64,000 nt of DNA from Pseudorhodobacter turbinis (GTDB taxonomy: Bacteria; Pseudomonadota; Alphaproteobacteria; Rhodobacterales; Rhodobacteraceae). Positions 18,366 through 27,721 of the stretch are shown here, one piece after another. Position 1 is the stretch's first letter. Each line of letters begins with the position of its first letter. The position numbers were made by a program, and so were the translations under genes. The notes under the pieces are model-generated. The model had not been told where the DNA came from. It did not search any database and saw only the letters and a list, made by a program, of their open reading frames with translations. The stretch lies in the NCBI RefSeq assembly GCF_005234135.1, contig NZ_CP039965.1, forward strand, positions 1,302,001 through 1,366,000, read 5' to 3'.

Positions 18366-18785
18366 ATGGCGTCACATCCAACACGGGATGTCGCAGATAT
18401 GCCGCCGCGATCAAGTTTCGCGGCGCTTTTGGACATCAAAACAGTGGTCTGCACCCCTGAGGAGGTGGTCTGCGAGATGCTGGTCACCCCCGAGATGGGC
18501 AACCGCAACGGGGTGCTGCATGGCGGCGCGCTGATGACGCTATCCGATACCACGGCGGGGACATCGGCCTTTATCAACAGCCCTGTCGGGGTGTCCAACA
18601 CCACGGTTGAGGCAAAAACCAATTTCATGCGCCCGATCAAGGTGGGCGATACGGTTACGGCGCGCTGCACACCGATCCACGTTGGCCGCACCACGCTTGT
18701 CTTGCAGGTCAAGATGACACGGGGTGACGGCAAGACGGTCGGCATGACATCGCAGACGCATCTGTTTTTAGGATGGAAGGAATAG
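18366..18785 (+). CDS. PaaI-type hot-dog thioesterase
   Basis: 139-residue single hot-dog protein. The family motif NGVLHGGALMTLSDTTAG (about residues 48-65), with the conserved HGG and Asp, identifies a PaaI/YdiI-like acyl-CoA thioesterase. It would release CoA from dead-end or excess intermediates of the pathway. The start is the ATG at 18366, 2 bases after the preceding stop; a TTG at 18360 is possible. A DUF35 gene follows after 9 bases. Confidence 0.88.
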   Translation: MASHPTRDVADMPPRSSFAALLDIKTVVCTPEEVVCEMLVTPEMGNRNGVLHGGALMTLSDTTAGTSAFINSPVGVSNTTVEAKTNFMRPIKVGDTVTARCTPIHVGRTTLVLQVKMTRGDGKTVGMTSQTHLFLGWKE

Positions 18786-18794
18786 GGGGGAAAC

Positions 18795-19166
18795 ATGACA
18801 TCTATTGAAAATCTCGGGCCGCAGGCGGCCTTTCTGGCCCATCTGGAGGCGGGCCGCTTTATGATCCAGCACGCCAAGAGCACCGGTGAATATGTGTTCT
18901 GGCCGCGGGTGGTGACGCCCACGGGGGCGACCGATCTGGAATGGGTGCCCGCCAAGGGGACCGGCACGGTCTATGCGATCACGGTGAACCGTGCGCGCAG
19001 CGGGTCATGGAATGTGGCCCTGATCGAGCTGGATGAGGGCGTGCGCATGATGTCGACGCTGCCATCCGTTGAAACAGCCCCGATCGGCGCACGGGTAAAG
19101 GCACGGATTGAAGCGGCAGAGGACGGCCCGCGCGTCGTCTTTGATCTGATGGAGGATGCGGGATGA
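18795..19166 (+). CDS. DUF35 OB-fold protein without zinc-ribbon cysteines
   Basis: 123-residue partner-type protein of the thiolase next door. The C-terminal OB-fold is recognisable (GTGTVYAITVNRA to RVKARIEAAEDGPRVVFDL). The N-terminal rubredoxin-like zinc ribbon normally has two Cys pairs; this protein contains no cysteine at all (QHAKSTGEYVFWPRVVTP). In known DUF35-thiolase pairs, such as ChsH2-Ltp2, the DUF35 domain is needed for aldol-lyase or substrate handling. It overlaps the thiolase gene by 4 bases (ATGA), consistent with one complex. Confidence 0.85.
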   Translation: MTSIENLGPQAAFLAHLEAGRFMIQHAKSTGEYVFWPRVVTPTGATDLEWVPAKGTGTVYAITVNRARSGSWNVALIELDEGVRMMSTLPSVETAPIGARVKARIEAAEDGPRVVFDLMEDAG

Positions 19167-20317
19167 AGGATCAATCGATGAGAGGTAAAAGTGCAATCGT
19201 CGGCATGGCAACGGCGGGTATCGGCGAAGCGCCGGGATTTTCCGCGATGGAGCTGTTGGGTCAGGCGGCGGTTGCGGCCGTGGCCGATGCCGGGCTCAAG
19301 ATGCAAGACATTGATGCGGTTTTTGCCGCGACCAGCAGCCACGCATTTCCCACCATGAGCGTGGTTGAATATCTGGGCCTGAAGCCACGGTATTTCGACG
19401 GCACCAATGTCGGCGGTTCCAGCTTTGAGCTGCATTTGCTGCAGGCGACGATGGCGCTGGAGGCCGGTCTGTGTGACGTGGCGCTGGTCTGCTATGGCTC
19501 GAACCAGCGCACGGCAGGCGGGGCACTTGTGTCCATGAGCGAGCCACAGTGGCACGAAACCCCCTACAAGCCGCGCCACCCGATCACCGCCTATGCTTTG
19601 GCCACCAGCCGCCATATGGCCCAGTACGGGACCACGCGCGAAAATCTGGCCGATGTCGCCCTTGCGGCGCGGGGCTGGGCGAACCTCAACCCCGAGGCTT
19701 TTGCCCGTGGCCCTCTGACCAAGGATGAGGTGCTTTCGGCGCGGATGATCTCGGACCCGCTGAGCAAATCCGATTGCTGTCTTGTGACCGATGGGGCTGC
19801 GGCCTGCGTTCTGGTCCGCGCGGATCGGGCCAAGGATCTGGCGGCCAAGCCGGTCTATTTCCTTGGGGCGGGCGCAGCCAATTACCACCGCTCCATCGTG
19901 GCGATGCCCGACCTGACCACCACCGCCGCCGTCGACAGTGGCGCACGCGCGCTGGAAATGGCCGGTGTGTCGCGCAAAGAGCTGGATCTGGTGATGCTCT
20001 ATGATGCCTTCACGATCAACACGATCCTGTTCCTTGAGGATCTTGGCTTTTGCCCCAAAGGGGAGGGCGGTCGCTTTGTCGCGGACGGGCGGATCGCGCC
20101 GGGCGGAGAGCTGGCGGTCAATACTAACGGGGGCGGGCTGTCTTGTGTGCATCCGGGGATGTACGGGCTGTTCCTTATCGCCGAGGCCGTGGCCCAGATC
20201 CGTGGTCAGGCGGGCGCGCGCCAGATCGACGGCTGCGACCTTGCGCTGTGTCACGGCAATGGCGGCACGCTTTCCAGCCAATGCACGGCGATCCTTGGGT
20301 CGGAGGCCACATTATGA
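19163..20317 (+). CDS. Thiolase-superfamily protein (SCP-x/Ltp2-like) lacking the nucleophilic cysteine
   Basis: 384-residue thiolase-fold protein. Where catalytic thiolases have the acyl-accepting Cys the sequence reads NVGGSSFELH, so that nucleophile is absent. The later GGGLSCVHPGMYG and CHGNGGTLSSQ motifs keep the histidines. Together with the overlapping DUF35 gene this suggests a retro-aldol or non-canonical C-C cleavage rather than standard thiolysis (inference from the Ltp2-ChsH2 precedent). The start at 19163 is coupled to the DUF35 stop; an ATG at 19178 with AAGGA upstream is an alternative. Confidence 0.87.
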   Translation: MKDQSMRGKSAIVGMATAGIGEAPGFSAMELLGQAAVAAVADAGLKMQDIDAVFAATSSHAFPTMSVVEYLGLKPRYFDGTNVGGSSFELHLLQATMALEAGLCDVALVCYGSNQRTAGGALVSMSEPQWHETPYKPRHPITAYALATSRHMAQYGTTRENLADVALAARGWANLNPEAFARGPLTKDEVLSARMISDPLSKSDCCLVTDGAAACVLVRADRAKDLAAKPVYFLGAGAANYHRSIVAMPDLTTTAAVDSGARALEMAGVSRKELDLVMLYDAFTINTILFLEDLGFCPKGEGGRFVADGRIAPGGELAVNTNGGGLSCVHPGMYGLFLIAEAVAQIRGQAGARQIDGCDLALCHGNGGTLSSQCTAILGSEATL

Positions 20318-22431
20318 GCGGCTTTTCTGATATTGATGGCTTGATCGCCCCGCGGTCGGTCGCAATCATCGGGGCTTCCGATGATGTGACGCGGATCGGA
20401 GGGCGGCCCATCGCGGCGATGCTCAAGGCGGGATATAAGGGCCGGATTTTGCCGGTTAATCCCAAACGCGACATGGTGCAGGGCCTGCCTTGCTATGCCA
20501 GCGTTCAGGACCTGCCCGAGGTGCCGGATGCCGCGCTGATCGCGGTTCCGGCCAAGCTGGTGCCCGGAACGATTGAGGCGCTTGGACGGATGGGCTGCCG
20601 TGCCGCGACGCTTTTCTCGGCTGGCTTTGCCGAGGTGGGGGCCGAAGGTCTGGCCGCGCAGCACGTGCTTGAAGAACTGGCCAAACAGCACGGGATGCGC
20701 TTGCTTGGTCCCAATACGTTGGGCGTTTATAACGTGGATATCGGGTATTACGGCACGTTTTCCTCGTCGCTGGATACCGGATTTCCCAAGTCCGGCAATG
20801 TCGGCATTGCCAGCCAGTCGGGGGCCTTTGGCGCACATCTGGGCGCGCTGGCACGTGATCGCGGGATCGGCTGTTCGGTCCTGATCACCACCGGAAATGA
20901 GTCCGATATCACCGTGGCCGATGCAATTGGCTGGATGGCGCAAAGCGATACGATTGATGTGATCTGCACCTATATGGAGGCGGTGAATGATGCGCCTGCG
21001 CTCTTGGCCGCGCTGGATGCGGCGCGGGCGGCGGGCAAGCCGGTTCTGGCGCTGAAATCGGGGCGCTCTGCGGTGGGGGCGCGGGCTGCGGCCTCACATA
21101 CGGCGTCCTTGACGGGGGATGCGGTGGTAGCGGATGCGGTGCTGACCGATCATGGCGCGATTATGCTGCGCGATCCGGAATCGATGATGGATATCGCCTA
21201 TGCCGCCTCTAAAAAGGTGTTCCCGAAACAGCATTCCTTTGGCGTGATTACCGTCAGTGGCGGTGCGGGGATTGTGGCCAGCGATGAGGCAGAGCGCGTC
21301 GGCCTGCCGATGCCCGCCATGCCCGATGCGGCCCAAGAGGCCCTGCGCGCGGTGCTGCCCTATGCCTCGCCGGCCAACCCGCTCGATTGCACGGCGCAGG
21401 CGCTTAACGATCCGTCCTTGTTGGAAAAATTCACCCGTGCCGCGCTGGAGGATGGCGGTTACGGCGCGGTGATGTGTTTCCTGACCTATGTGGCGGGAAG
21501 CCGCGCGATGTCGCAAGTGATCCTTGATGCCATCGCCCCGCTGCGCGCCGAATATCCCGACCGGATCATCGCCTTTTGTGCGCTTGGCGACCCGGAGGTC
21601 TTGCAGCACTATGACGATGCGGGGATCCTTGTGTTCAACGATCCTTGTCGTGCGGTGCGGGCGCTGGATGCGGTCTTGCGGTTGGGCCAATCGATGCAGA
21701 ACCGCGTGACTGCCGATTTGCCCGCCGTGACACCGGTCACCCTTCCGGCGAGTAACCCCGATGAGGCGACGGCCAAGACCATTCTGGCCAAGGCGGGAAT
21801 TATGGCTGCGCCCGAACAGGCGGTAACGGATGCCGATCAGGCGGTAAACGCGGCCGAGGGCTTTGGCTATCCGGTGGTGATGAAGATCCTCTCGCCGGAT
21901 ATTTTGCACAAATCCGATATCGGCGCGGTCAAGCTGAACCTGCAGGACGCAGATGCGGTGCGCGCCGCCTATGCCGGGATCATGGCCGCAGTTGGCGAAC
22001 ATGCGCCCAAGGCCTCGGTGACGGGGATGCTGGTGGCCAAACAGCTTTCGGGCGGGGTGGAATGCCTGATGGGGATCAACCGTGATCCGACCTTCGGGCC
22101 GATTGCCGTGTTCGGCCTTGGCGGGATCTTTGTCGAGTTGCTCAATGATGTTGCGGTGCGCGCCTGTCCTTTTGGGGTCGATACCGCGCGTGAGATGATC
22201 CTGTCGATCCGCAGTGCGGCAATCTTGCAGGGCGCACGGGGCACGCAGCCTTCGGATATCGACGCGCTGGCGCAGATGCTGTCCAAACTGTCGATCTTTG
22301 CGGCGGGGGCGGGCGAGGGGCTGACCTCGATTGACCTTAACCCTGTGCTGGCGATGCCAGAGGGGCAGGGCGCCTATGCGCTGGATGCGGTGATTGAAAT
22401 TGCACAAGAGGGGGCTGCCGATGGCCATTGA
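20314..22431 (+). CDS. ADP-forming acyl-CoA synthetase (acetate-CoA ligase family)
   Basis: 705-residue single-chain NDP-forming acyl-CoA ligase. Order of domains: CoA-binding Rossmann domain (RSVAIIGASDD, about residue 13), two succinyl-CoA-ligase-like flavodoxin domains with the phosphohistidine region AAASHTASLTGD (about 268), and a C-terminal ATP-grasp domain (GYPVVMKILSPDILHKSDIG, about 517). It forms acyl-CoA while releasing ADP and phosphate, or runs backwards to harvest ATP. Its ATG overlaps the thiolase stop (ATGA) and its end overlaps the MaoC start by 11 bases. Confidence 0.93.
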   Translation: MSGFSDIDGLIAPRSVAIIGASDDVTRIGGRPIAAMLKAGYKGRILPVNPKRDMVQGLPCYASVQDLPEVPDAALIAVPAKLVPGTIEALGRMGCRAATLFSAGFAEVGAEGLAAQHVLEELAKQHGMRLLGPNTLGVYNVDIGYYGTFSSSLDTGFPKSGNVGIASQSGAFGAHLGALARDRGIGCSVLITTGNESDITVADAIGWMAQSDTIDVICTYMEAVNDAPALLAALDAARAAGKPVLALKSGRSAVGARAAASHTASLTGDAVVADAVLTDHGAIMLRDPESMMDIAYAASKKVFPKQHSFGVITVSGGAGIVASDEAERVGLPMPAMPDAAQEALRAVLPYASPANPLDCTAQALNDPSLLEKFTRAALEDGGYGAVMCFLTYVAGSRAMSQVILDAIAPLRAEYPDRIIAFCALGDPEVLQHYDDAGILVFNDPCRAVRALDAVLRLGQSMQNRVTADLPAVTPVTLPASNPDEATAKTILAKAGIMAAPEQAVTDADQAVNAAEGFGYPVVMKILSPDILHKSDIGAVKLNLQDADAVRAAYAGIMAAVGEHAPKASVTGMLVAKQLSGGVECLMGINRDPTFGPIAVFGLGGIFVELLNDVAVRACPFGVDTAREMILSIRSAAILQGARGTQPSDIDALAQMLSKLSIFAAGAGEGLTSIDLNPVLAMPEGQGAYALDAVIEIAQEGAADGH

Positions 22432-23284
22432 TTATGAAACCTTGCTGAACTTCGATATCCCCGAAGTGCAACAGAGCTATGGCCCGATGGAGGTCGCGCG
22501 CTATGGCTTGACCGTTGGCATGGGACAGGACTCGATGGACCTGCGCCAGCTTGCCTATGTCGATGCGCTTGCCGATGATCGCCGGGTGATGCCGGCCATT
22601 GCCAATGTGCTGGGGCATCCCGGGTTCTGGCTTGGCAATCCCGAAACCGGCGTCAATGCCGTCAAACTGGTGCATGGCGAACAAGGCATGACCCTGCACA
22701 ACCCCATCCCGATGGAGGGCAAGATCCGGGGCAAAACCCGCGTGACTGGCCTGATTGATAAGGGAGAGGGTAGGGGCGCGTTGCTTTACAGTGAAAAGCA
22801 ACTGCATGACGCGGAAACCGGCGTGCATCTTGCAACCTGCCGCAACACCACCTTCCTGCGGGCTGATGGCGGGTTTGGCGGGCCAACGGGACCGGTCAAA
22901 AAGCCGCATCAACTGCCCGATACGGCGCCGGACCATGTGTTCGACACCCCCACGCGGCCGGAACAGGCGCTGGCCTACCGTTGGAATGCCGATCCGAACC
23001 CGCTGCATCTGGACCCGCGCGTGGCCGCCAAGGCCGGGTTTGAACGGCCCATTCTGCACGGGCTTTGCAGCTTTGGCTGCGCTGCCCATGCCTTGCTTGC
23101 GGTGCTGTGTGATTATGATGCAGACTGGTTCGGTACGATGGATTTGCGCTTTACGGCGCATGTGTTCCCGGGTGAAACATTACGGACAGAGATTTGGGCA
23201 GACGGGTCATTCCGCACCCGCGCCGTTGAACGAGACGTGATCGTCATGGGCAATGGCATTTTCAAGCATAAGGAGGCTTTATGA
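22421..23284 (+). CDS. MaoC-family (R)-enoyl-CoA hydratase, two hot-dog domains
   Basis: 287-residue MFE2-type hydratase. The C-terminal hot dog has the hydratase-2 motif YRWNADPNPLHLDPRVAAKA followed by GFERPILHG (about 185-214), with the Asp/His dyad. The N-terminal domain is the usual degenerate hot dog. It should hydrate trans-2-enoyl-CoA to the (R)-3-hydroxy form. The start is the ATG at 22421, inside the end of the ligase gene; the crotonase gene begins with a 4-base overlap at its end. Confidence 0.9.
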   Translation: MAIDYETLLNFDIPEVQQSYGPMEVARYGLTVGMGQDSMDLRQLAYVDALADDRRVMPAIANVLGHPGFWLGNPETGVNAVKLVHGEQGMTLHNPIPMEGKIRGKTRVTGLIDKGEGRGALLYSEKQLHDAETGVHLATCRNTTFLRADGGFGGPTGPVKKPHQLPDTAPDHVFDTPTRPEQALAYRWNADPNPLHLDPRVAAKAGFERPILHGLCSFGCAAHALLAVLCDYDADWFGTMDLRFTAHVFPGETLRTEIWADGSFRTRAVERDVIVMGNGIFKHKEAL

Positions 23285-24042
23285 GCATTGATGTTGACCT
23301 TCGGCCGGACGGGCTTTGCATTATCACCATGAACGAACCCGCGCGACGCAATCCGATTGGCCATACCGCACGGGCAGGGCTAATCGCCGCATTGTCGCAG
23401 GCCGAGGGGGATGACGCCGTGCGCGCCGTTGTCATAACGGGGGCTGGCGGGAACTTTTCTGCCGGTGGCGATATTCGCGATCAAGGGGAGCGTAGCGTAT
23501 CCGAGCACCGTGAGCGGTTCTCGCGGATCAAGGACTTGGTGATGCGGATGACGCGGTTTTCCAAGCCGTTGGTTGCCGCGATCGAGGGTTGGGCAGCAGG
23601 CGGCGGTTTTGCCTTGGCGCTGGCCTGCCCGACCATCGTTGCGTCCAAAGAATCCCGCTTTGTGGCCAGCTTTACCAAAATCGGTCTGATCCCGGATATG
23701 GGCGTTTTGGCAACCATGCCCGCGCGGATTGGGGCCGCACAAACCCGTCGGTTGCTGCTGACCAACCGCGTTGTCGATGCCTCCGAGGCCTTGACCTTGG
23801 GCGCGGTGGATGAGCTTGCCGATGCTGGCGATGTGCTGCGCCGCGCCTGTGAGATCGCGCTGGAAGAGGCCAAGGGCGCGCCTTTGCCACGGCAGTTCAT
23901 CGTGGATTGGTTCGCGCGCGATGTGGCGGCGGCGCTGGATTATGAGCAATCGATCCAGCCGGCCTTGCTTAATAGTGCGGATTCCGCCGAAGGGCGCGCC
24001 GCCTTTGCGGAGAAAAGACCTCCGCAGTTTCGCGGATGCTGA
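23281..24042 (+). CDS. Enoyl-CoA hydratase/isomerase (crotonase) family protein
   Basis: 253-residue crotonase. The oxyanion-hole motif NFSAGGDIRD (about residue 59) and GWAAGGGFALALAC (about 102) are clear. The two catalytic glutamates of classical hydratases are missing: the first position lies in GGFALAL and the second reads LIPDMG with Asp. The protein may therefore be an isomerase, hydrolase or C-C lyase of the superfamily rather than a hydratase, which fits the presence of a separate MaoC hydratase just upstream. Confidence 0.88.
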   Translation: MSIDVDLRPDGLCIITMNEPARRNPIGHTARAGLIAALSQAEGDDAVRAVVITGAGGNFSAGGDIRDQGERSVSEHRERFSRIKDLVMRMTRFSKPLVAAIEGWAAGGGFALALACPTIVASKESRFVASFTKIGLIPDMGVLATMPARIGAAQTRRLLLTNRVVDASEALTLGAVDELADAGDVLRRACEIALEEAKGAPLPRQFIVDWFARDVAAALDYEQSIQPALLNSADSAEGRAAFAEKRPPQFRGC

Positions 24043-24056
24043 ACCAAGGAGGGCAA

Positions 24057-25478
24057 ATGCCCTCCACCACCGCCCGTCTGGTTACGTTACAGCGCGCCTT
24101 GTTGCTGGGGGTCATGACCTCGGCGCTGGTGCTGATTTTTGTGCCATCACAGGTGGTTACCTCCCTTGGGGTGGGGATGCTTTTGGGGTTTCTGGCGCTC
24201 TCGTGCAGGCAGTTCCGCTTTGGCACATGGGTGCCGGTTTTGATGTCGCTATGTGCGGCGGTGGCCGCGATGGTAACGCATGTTGCCGCTGATGTTTTGT
24301 GGCACGCCGTCGACCGGATGCTGTTTCTGGCGGCCCTGATCGCGATGCTGGGCACGTTGCGATCCGCTGCGGCACTGGCCCCCGAGGTACGGCAAGCGGG
24401 GGAGTTTGTGACCAATCAACCCGCCTCGCGCCGTTATTTGGCAATGACCTTTGGCGGGCACCTCTTTGGGGTGTTGATCAACTTTGGCGGGCTTGCGCTT
24501 TTGCTGGATATCGCCAAGCAATCGATGGACCGGGACGCCGCCAGCAACATACCGCCCGAGGTAAAAGAGGCCCGTGTGCGCCGCATGACGCTTGCCGTGA
24601 TCCGAGGGTTCTCGTTGATTTCGCTCTGGTCGCCTTTCGGTTTTGCCACCAACGCCATTTTGATTGCGGTGCCGGGGATTTCTTATGTGCAATTCGGGCC
24701 CATCGGCCTTGCGATGTCCTTTGTGCTCATGGCGATCGGCTGGGCTTTGGACCGCCATGAGGGGCGCCAGTTTCGCAATCTTGGCTTGCAGACCCCCAGC
24801 CCGCCGCCGCGCAGCTGGATGGGGGCGGTTTTGCTGCTTGGCCATGTGCTGATACTTGGGGCTGCGGTCTTTATCAGTCATGCGGTGACGCCGCTTAGTT
24901 TCCAACAAGCGCTGATCGTGATCGTGCCATGCTATGCGGTGCTTTGGGCCGCTGCTGCCACGCGGCGCGACCCGAAGGGGGCGATGGGCGGCGTTGGCGA
25001 GGCGGCCCGTGCAAGCTGGTTGCGACTGTCAAATATGGGGCCAGAGGTTGGCGTTTTTGCCTCGGCAGGCTTTTTGGCGGTTGTTTTCTTGGCGCTGATC
25101 CCGACGGAGGCGCTGCGCGAAACGATCATTCACTGGGGGCTTTCGCCGGTGTCTTATGCGCTTGGGCTTTCGCTTTCGGTCTTTGCGCTGGCGATGGTCG
25201 GGGTGAACCCGATCATTTCCGCATCGATTTTGGGCGCAATTGCGGCACAACTGGCCATGCCCGGCCTCAGCAATACTGCCATTGCCCTTGCCATCACCGG
25301 CGGCTGGGCAGCGGTGATCGGGCTTTCGCCTTTCATCTCCACGCTGGCGATTACCTCGGCGATCATCGGACGACGGCCAGAGCAAATCGGCCCTGTGTGG
25401 AACGGACGCTATTGCATTTCAGTTCTGCTGGTTTGGCTGGTTTTCTTGGCCGGGCTGATGCTTTCGGGTATGATCTAA
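24057..25478 (+). CDS. Polytopic membrane protein of unknown function, probable transporter
   Basis: 473-residue protein that is hydrophobic along its length with roughly eleven or twelve membrane segments and only short loops; the longest cytoplasmic-looking stretch is around residues 100-175. I do not recognise a family signature. The start at 24057 is fixed by GGAGGG 6 bases upstream. It is last in the plus-strand acyl-CoA run, so uptake or export of the pathway's acid is plausible. Its stop overlaps that of a convergent LysR gene by 4 bases. Confidence 0.8.
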   Translation: MPSTTARLVTLQRALLLGVMTSALVLIFVPSQVVTSLGVGMLLGFLALSCRQFRFGTWVPVLMSLCAAVAAMVTHVAADVLWHAVDRMLFLAALIAMLGTLRSAAALAPEVRQAGEFVTNQPASRRYLAMTFGGHLFGVLINFGGLALLLDIAKQSMDRDAASNIPPEVKEARVRRMTLAVIRGFSLISLWSPFGFATNAILIAVPGISYVQFGPIGLAMSFVLMAIGWALDRHEGRQFRNLGLQTPSPPPRSWMGAVLLLGHVLILGAAVFISHAVTPLSFQQALIVIVPCYAVLWAAAATRRDPKGAMGGVGEAARASWLRLSNMGPEVGVFASAGFLAVVFLALIPTEALRETIIHWGLSPVSYALGLSLSVFALAMVGVNPIISASILGAIAAQLAMPGLSNTAIALAITGGWAAVIGLSPFISTLAITSAIIGRRPEQIGPVWNGRYCISVLLVWLVFLAGLMLSGMI

Positions 25479-26401
25479 AGGGTCGTCCCGGGCCATTCGC
25501 CCGCGGCGACCATCTTATGCACCTCGGCGGTGATGAACTCCGCGATGCTGGTGGTCAGGCGGGAACTTGGCCGATTAAGCGGCGACATCAAAACCAAAGT
25601 CCGGTCGATCGGGTTGTGCTGGATGGGGCGTGCGATCAACTTGCCGGCGCGCACCTGCTGGAGCACGCTGACGAGGGGTAGGATCGTACCGCCAAGCCCG
25701 CGCTCCACGAAGGCCAGCATGGTTGTCAAAATATCCACATCCAGAACAACATCCAGCGTCAGGCCTTCACGGGCCGCGATACCCTCAATACGTTCGCGCA
25801 AGCCATGCTCGGGGTTGGGCAATATCAGCGGTTGCTGCAAGGCTGCCTCTGCGTCAATCGGAACCCCGTGTTGCGCGCCCGCAGTCGCGGCTGACTGAAT
25901 GAAGAACAGTTTTTCAATGATAATAGGCTGCGCTTTGATCAGGCTGGATTTCTGGCCTTCATAGGCAACCCCCAAATCGATTTTTCCGCGTTGGAGCCAA
26001 TCTTGCACGTGGCCGCTGAAACCGGAAATAATCCGCAGTTTGACGTTCGGATAAAGCTGCATCACCCGCTCTATTAGATGGGTGGCAAGGATTTCCGAGA
26101 CCGTCGGTGGCAGGCCCAGCCTGACCATCCCCGAAAGCGGCGCGCGATGCCCCGAAATATCATTTGCCAGATCCTGCATATCCTCCAGGATCGTCTTTGC
26201 CCTGCGGGCCAGCCGGATGCCTTCTTCGGTGGGCATAACCCCGCGCCCATGCCTGCGCAGCAACGCGACATTTAGCTCTTCTTCCAATGCTTTAACCTGT
26301 CGGCTTAGGGCGGGTTGGGCGATGTTCAAATGGTCCGCAGCCGCAGTAATGCTACTGAGTTCAACGACCTGAATAAAGTTTCGGAGCTGGCGGAAATCCA
26401 C
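25475..26401 (-). CDS. LysR-family transcriptional regulator (CynR/Nac-like)
   Basis: 308-residue LysR protein with N-terminal helix-turn-helix SSITAAADHLNIAQPALSRQVKALEEEL (about 16-43) and an effector domain from about residue 92 (GMVRLGLPPTVSEILATHL). It is divergent from the TAXI-TRAP transporter gene with 183 bases between starts, and most likely regulates that transporter-catabolic cluster. Confidence 0.9.
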   Translation of the reverse strand: MDFRQLRNFIQVVELSSITAAADHLNIAQPALSRQVKALEEELNVALLRRHGRGVMPTEEGIRLARRAKTILEDMQDLANDISGHRAPLSGMVRLGLPPTVSEILATHLIERVMQLYPNVKLRIISGFSGHVQDWLQRGKIDLGVAYEGQKSSLIKAQPIIIEKLFFIQSAATAGAQHGVPIDAEAALQQPLILPNPEHGLRERIEGIAAREGLTLDVVLDVDILTTMLAFVERGLGGTILPLVSVLQQVRAGKLIARPIQHNPIDRTLVLMSPLNRPSSRLTTSIAEFITAEVHKMVAAGEWPGTTL

Positions 26402-26584
26402 TCATGCCTCATATGTATTTCTGTTATATCAATAATGCATTTGAAACATGACCACCAGCCATTCATGGTCATATTGGGAGAAACACATTGCCACCCATCG
26501 CGCGACCGCAAAAGTTTGCGCCAGATAAAAAATCGATGTGGGATTAATCAGGCAATCTGTTTGAATATCAACAGGGATAATAGA

Positions 26585-27721
26585 ATGAAAACGACGCTCC
26601 GACTCGGATTGGCCGCAACCGGCTTTCTCGCGGCATCGATGCTGGCACCAGCCACCTTCGCACAAGAAATGCCGGACACGATGGTTTGGACATCCTATGA
26701 CGTCGGCTCTGCCGGCTATGCAGAGGCCTCGGCCATCGCGGATGCCTTTGGCAAAAAGTTCGGCACCCGTATCCGCATCCAGCCTTCGGGCAGTGGCATT
26801 GGCCGTTTGCAACCGCTGCTGCAAGGCCGCGCCGATTATGCGTTCCTTGCGACCGAAGCTTTCTTTGTGTCCGACGGCGCCTATGATTTCGCCATGCCAG
26901 ACTGGGGTCCCACAAATCTGCGCGCCGTGGCCGGGCGTCCGGCGGGCATCACCCTGATCACGGCTGCGGATGCGGGCATCCGAACCGTTGCCGATGCACG
27001 CGGTAAACGTATCGCCTTCGTGGCGGGCAATCCGTCGGTAAATGTCAAATGCGAGGCGATCCTCGCGTTTGGAGGCCTGACGCTGGATGATGTGGAGGTG
27101 ATTACCTTCCCGACATATGCCTCGGCGATGGCGTCCATGACGCGCAACGAATCCGATGGGACCTGCACCACCCCAACCACCAGCCAGCTTTATGAGCTTG
27201 CCGAAAGCCCGCGCGGCATTTTCTATGTCCCGCTTGAGGCCGATAACGCCGAAGGCTGGGCCGGATTGCTGAAGGTTCTGCCAATCATGAGCCCCTCCGA
27301 AGAGGATGTCGCCGCCGGTTTGCCCGAGGGTGAAATCGCCAAGATGGCGGCCTATCGCTATCCGGTCATCACCACCACCGCCGAGAAATCCGCAGATGAG
27401 GTTTACGCCTTCATCAAGGCGCTTGACGAAACCTATGACCTTTACAAAGACGGCACCGCGACGATGAAACGCTGGACGCTTGAGAAATCCGGCAAGCCTG
27501 CAATTGATCTGCCGTTCCACGAAGGGGCCATCCGTTATTTGAAGGAAAAGGGCATCTGGACCGCCGAGGACGATGCCTGGAACCAGAAACGCACCGCGCG
27601 GCTGGATACTATGGTTGCCGCTTGGGCAGAGTTCAAAGCAGCGAATGCAGACCTGACGGGTGAAGCCTATGCGGATGCCTGGATGGCACATCGTGCCGAA
27701 GTCATCGCAACTCTGAACTGA
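26585..27721 (+). CDS. TAXI-family TRAP transporter solute-binding protein
   Basis: 378-residue periplasmic receptor. Residues 1-26 are a signal peptide ending TFA-QE. The mature start VWTSYDVGSAGYAEASAIAD and the GSGIGRLQPLLQGRADYAF stretch are typical of TRAP-associated extracytoplasmic immunogenic (TAXI) proteins. The upstream longer frame covers the divergent promoter region and is rejected. The next gene is the fused membrane component, so the pair forms an ion-gradient-driven importer, probably for a dicarboxylate or related organic acid. Confidence 0.9.
   Translation: MKTTLRLGLAATGFLAASMLAPATFAQEMPDTMVWTSYDVGSAGYAEASAIADAFGKKFGTRIRIQPSGSGIGRLQPLLQGRADYAFLATEAFFVSDGAYDFAMPDWGPTNLRAVAGRPAGITLITAADAGIRTVADARGKRIAFVAGNPSVNVKCEAILAFGGLTLDDVEVITFPTYASAMASMTRNESDGTCTTPTTSQLYELAESPRGIFYVPLEADNAEGWAGLLKVLPIMSPSEEDVAAGLPEGEIAKMAAYRYPVITTTAEKSADEVYAFIKALDETYDLYKDGTATMKRWTLEKSGKPAIDLPFHEGAIRYLKEKGIWTAEDDAWNQKRTARLDTMVAAWAEFKAANADLTGEAYADAWMAHRAEVIATLN

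Noticed and set aside
18971..20281. 436-codon minus-strand frame
   Set aside because: It mirrors the thiolase-like gene; composition is Arg/His/Gly-rich with no motif, and the plus strand has overlapping, coupled genes.
21094..22428. 444-codon minus-strand frame
   Set aside because: Antisense shadow of the ADP-forming ligase gene, whose domains are fully recognisable.
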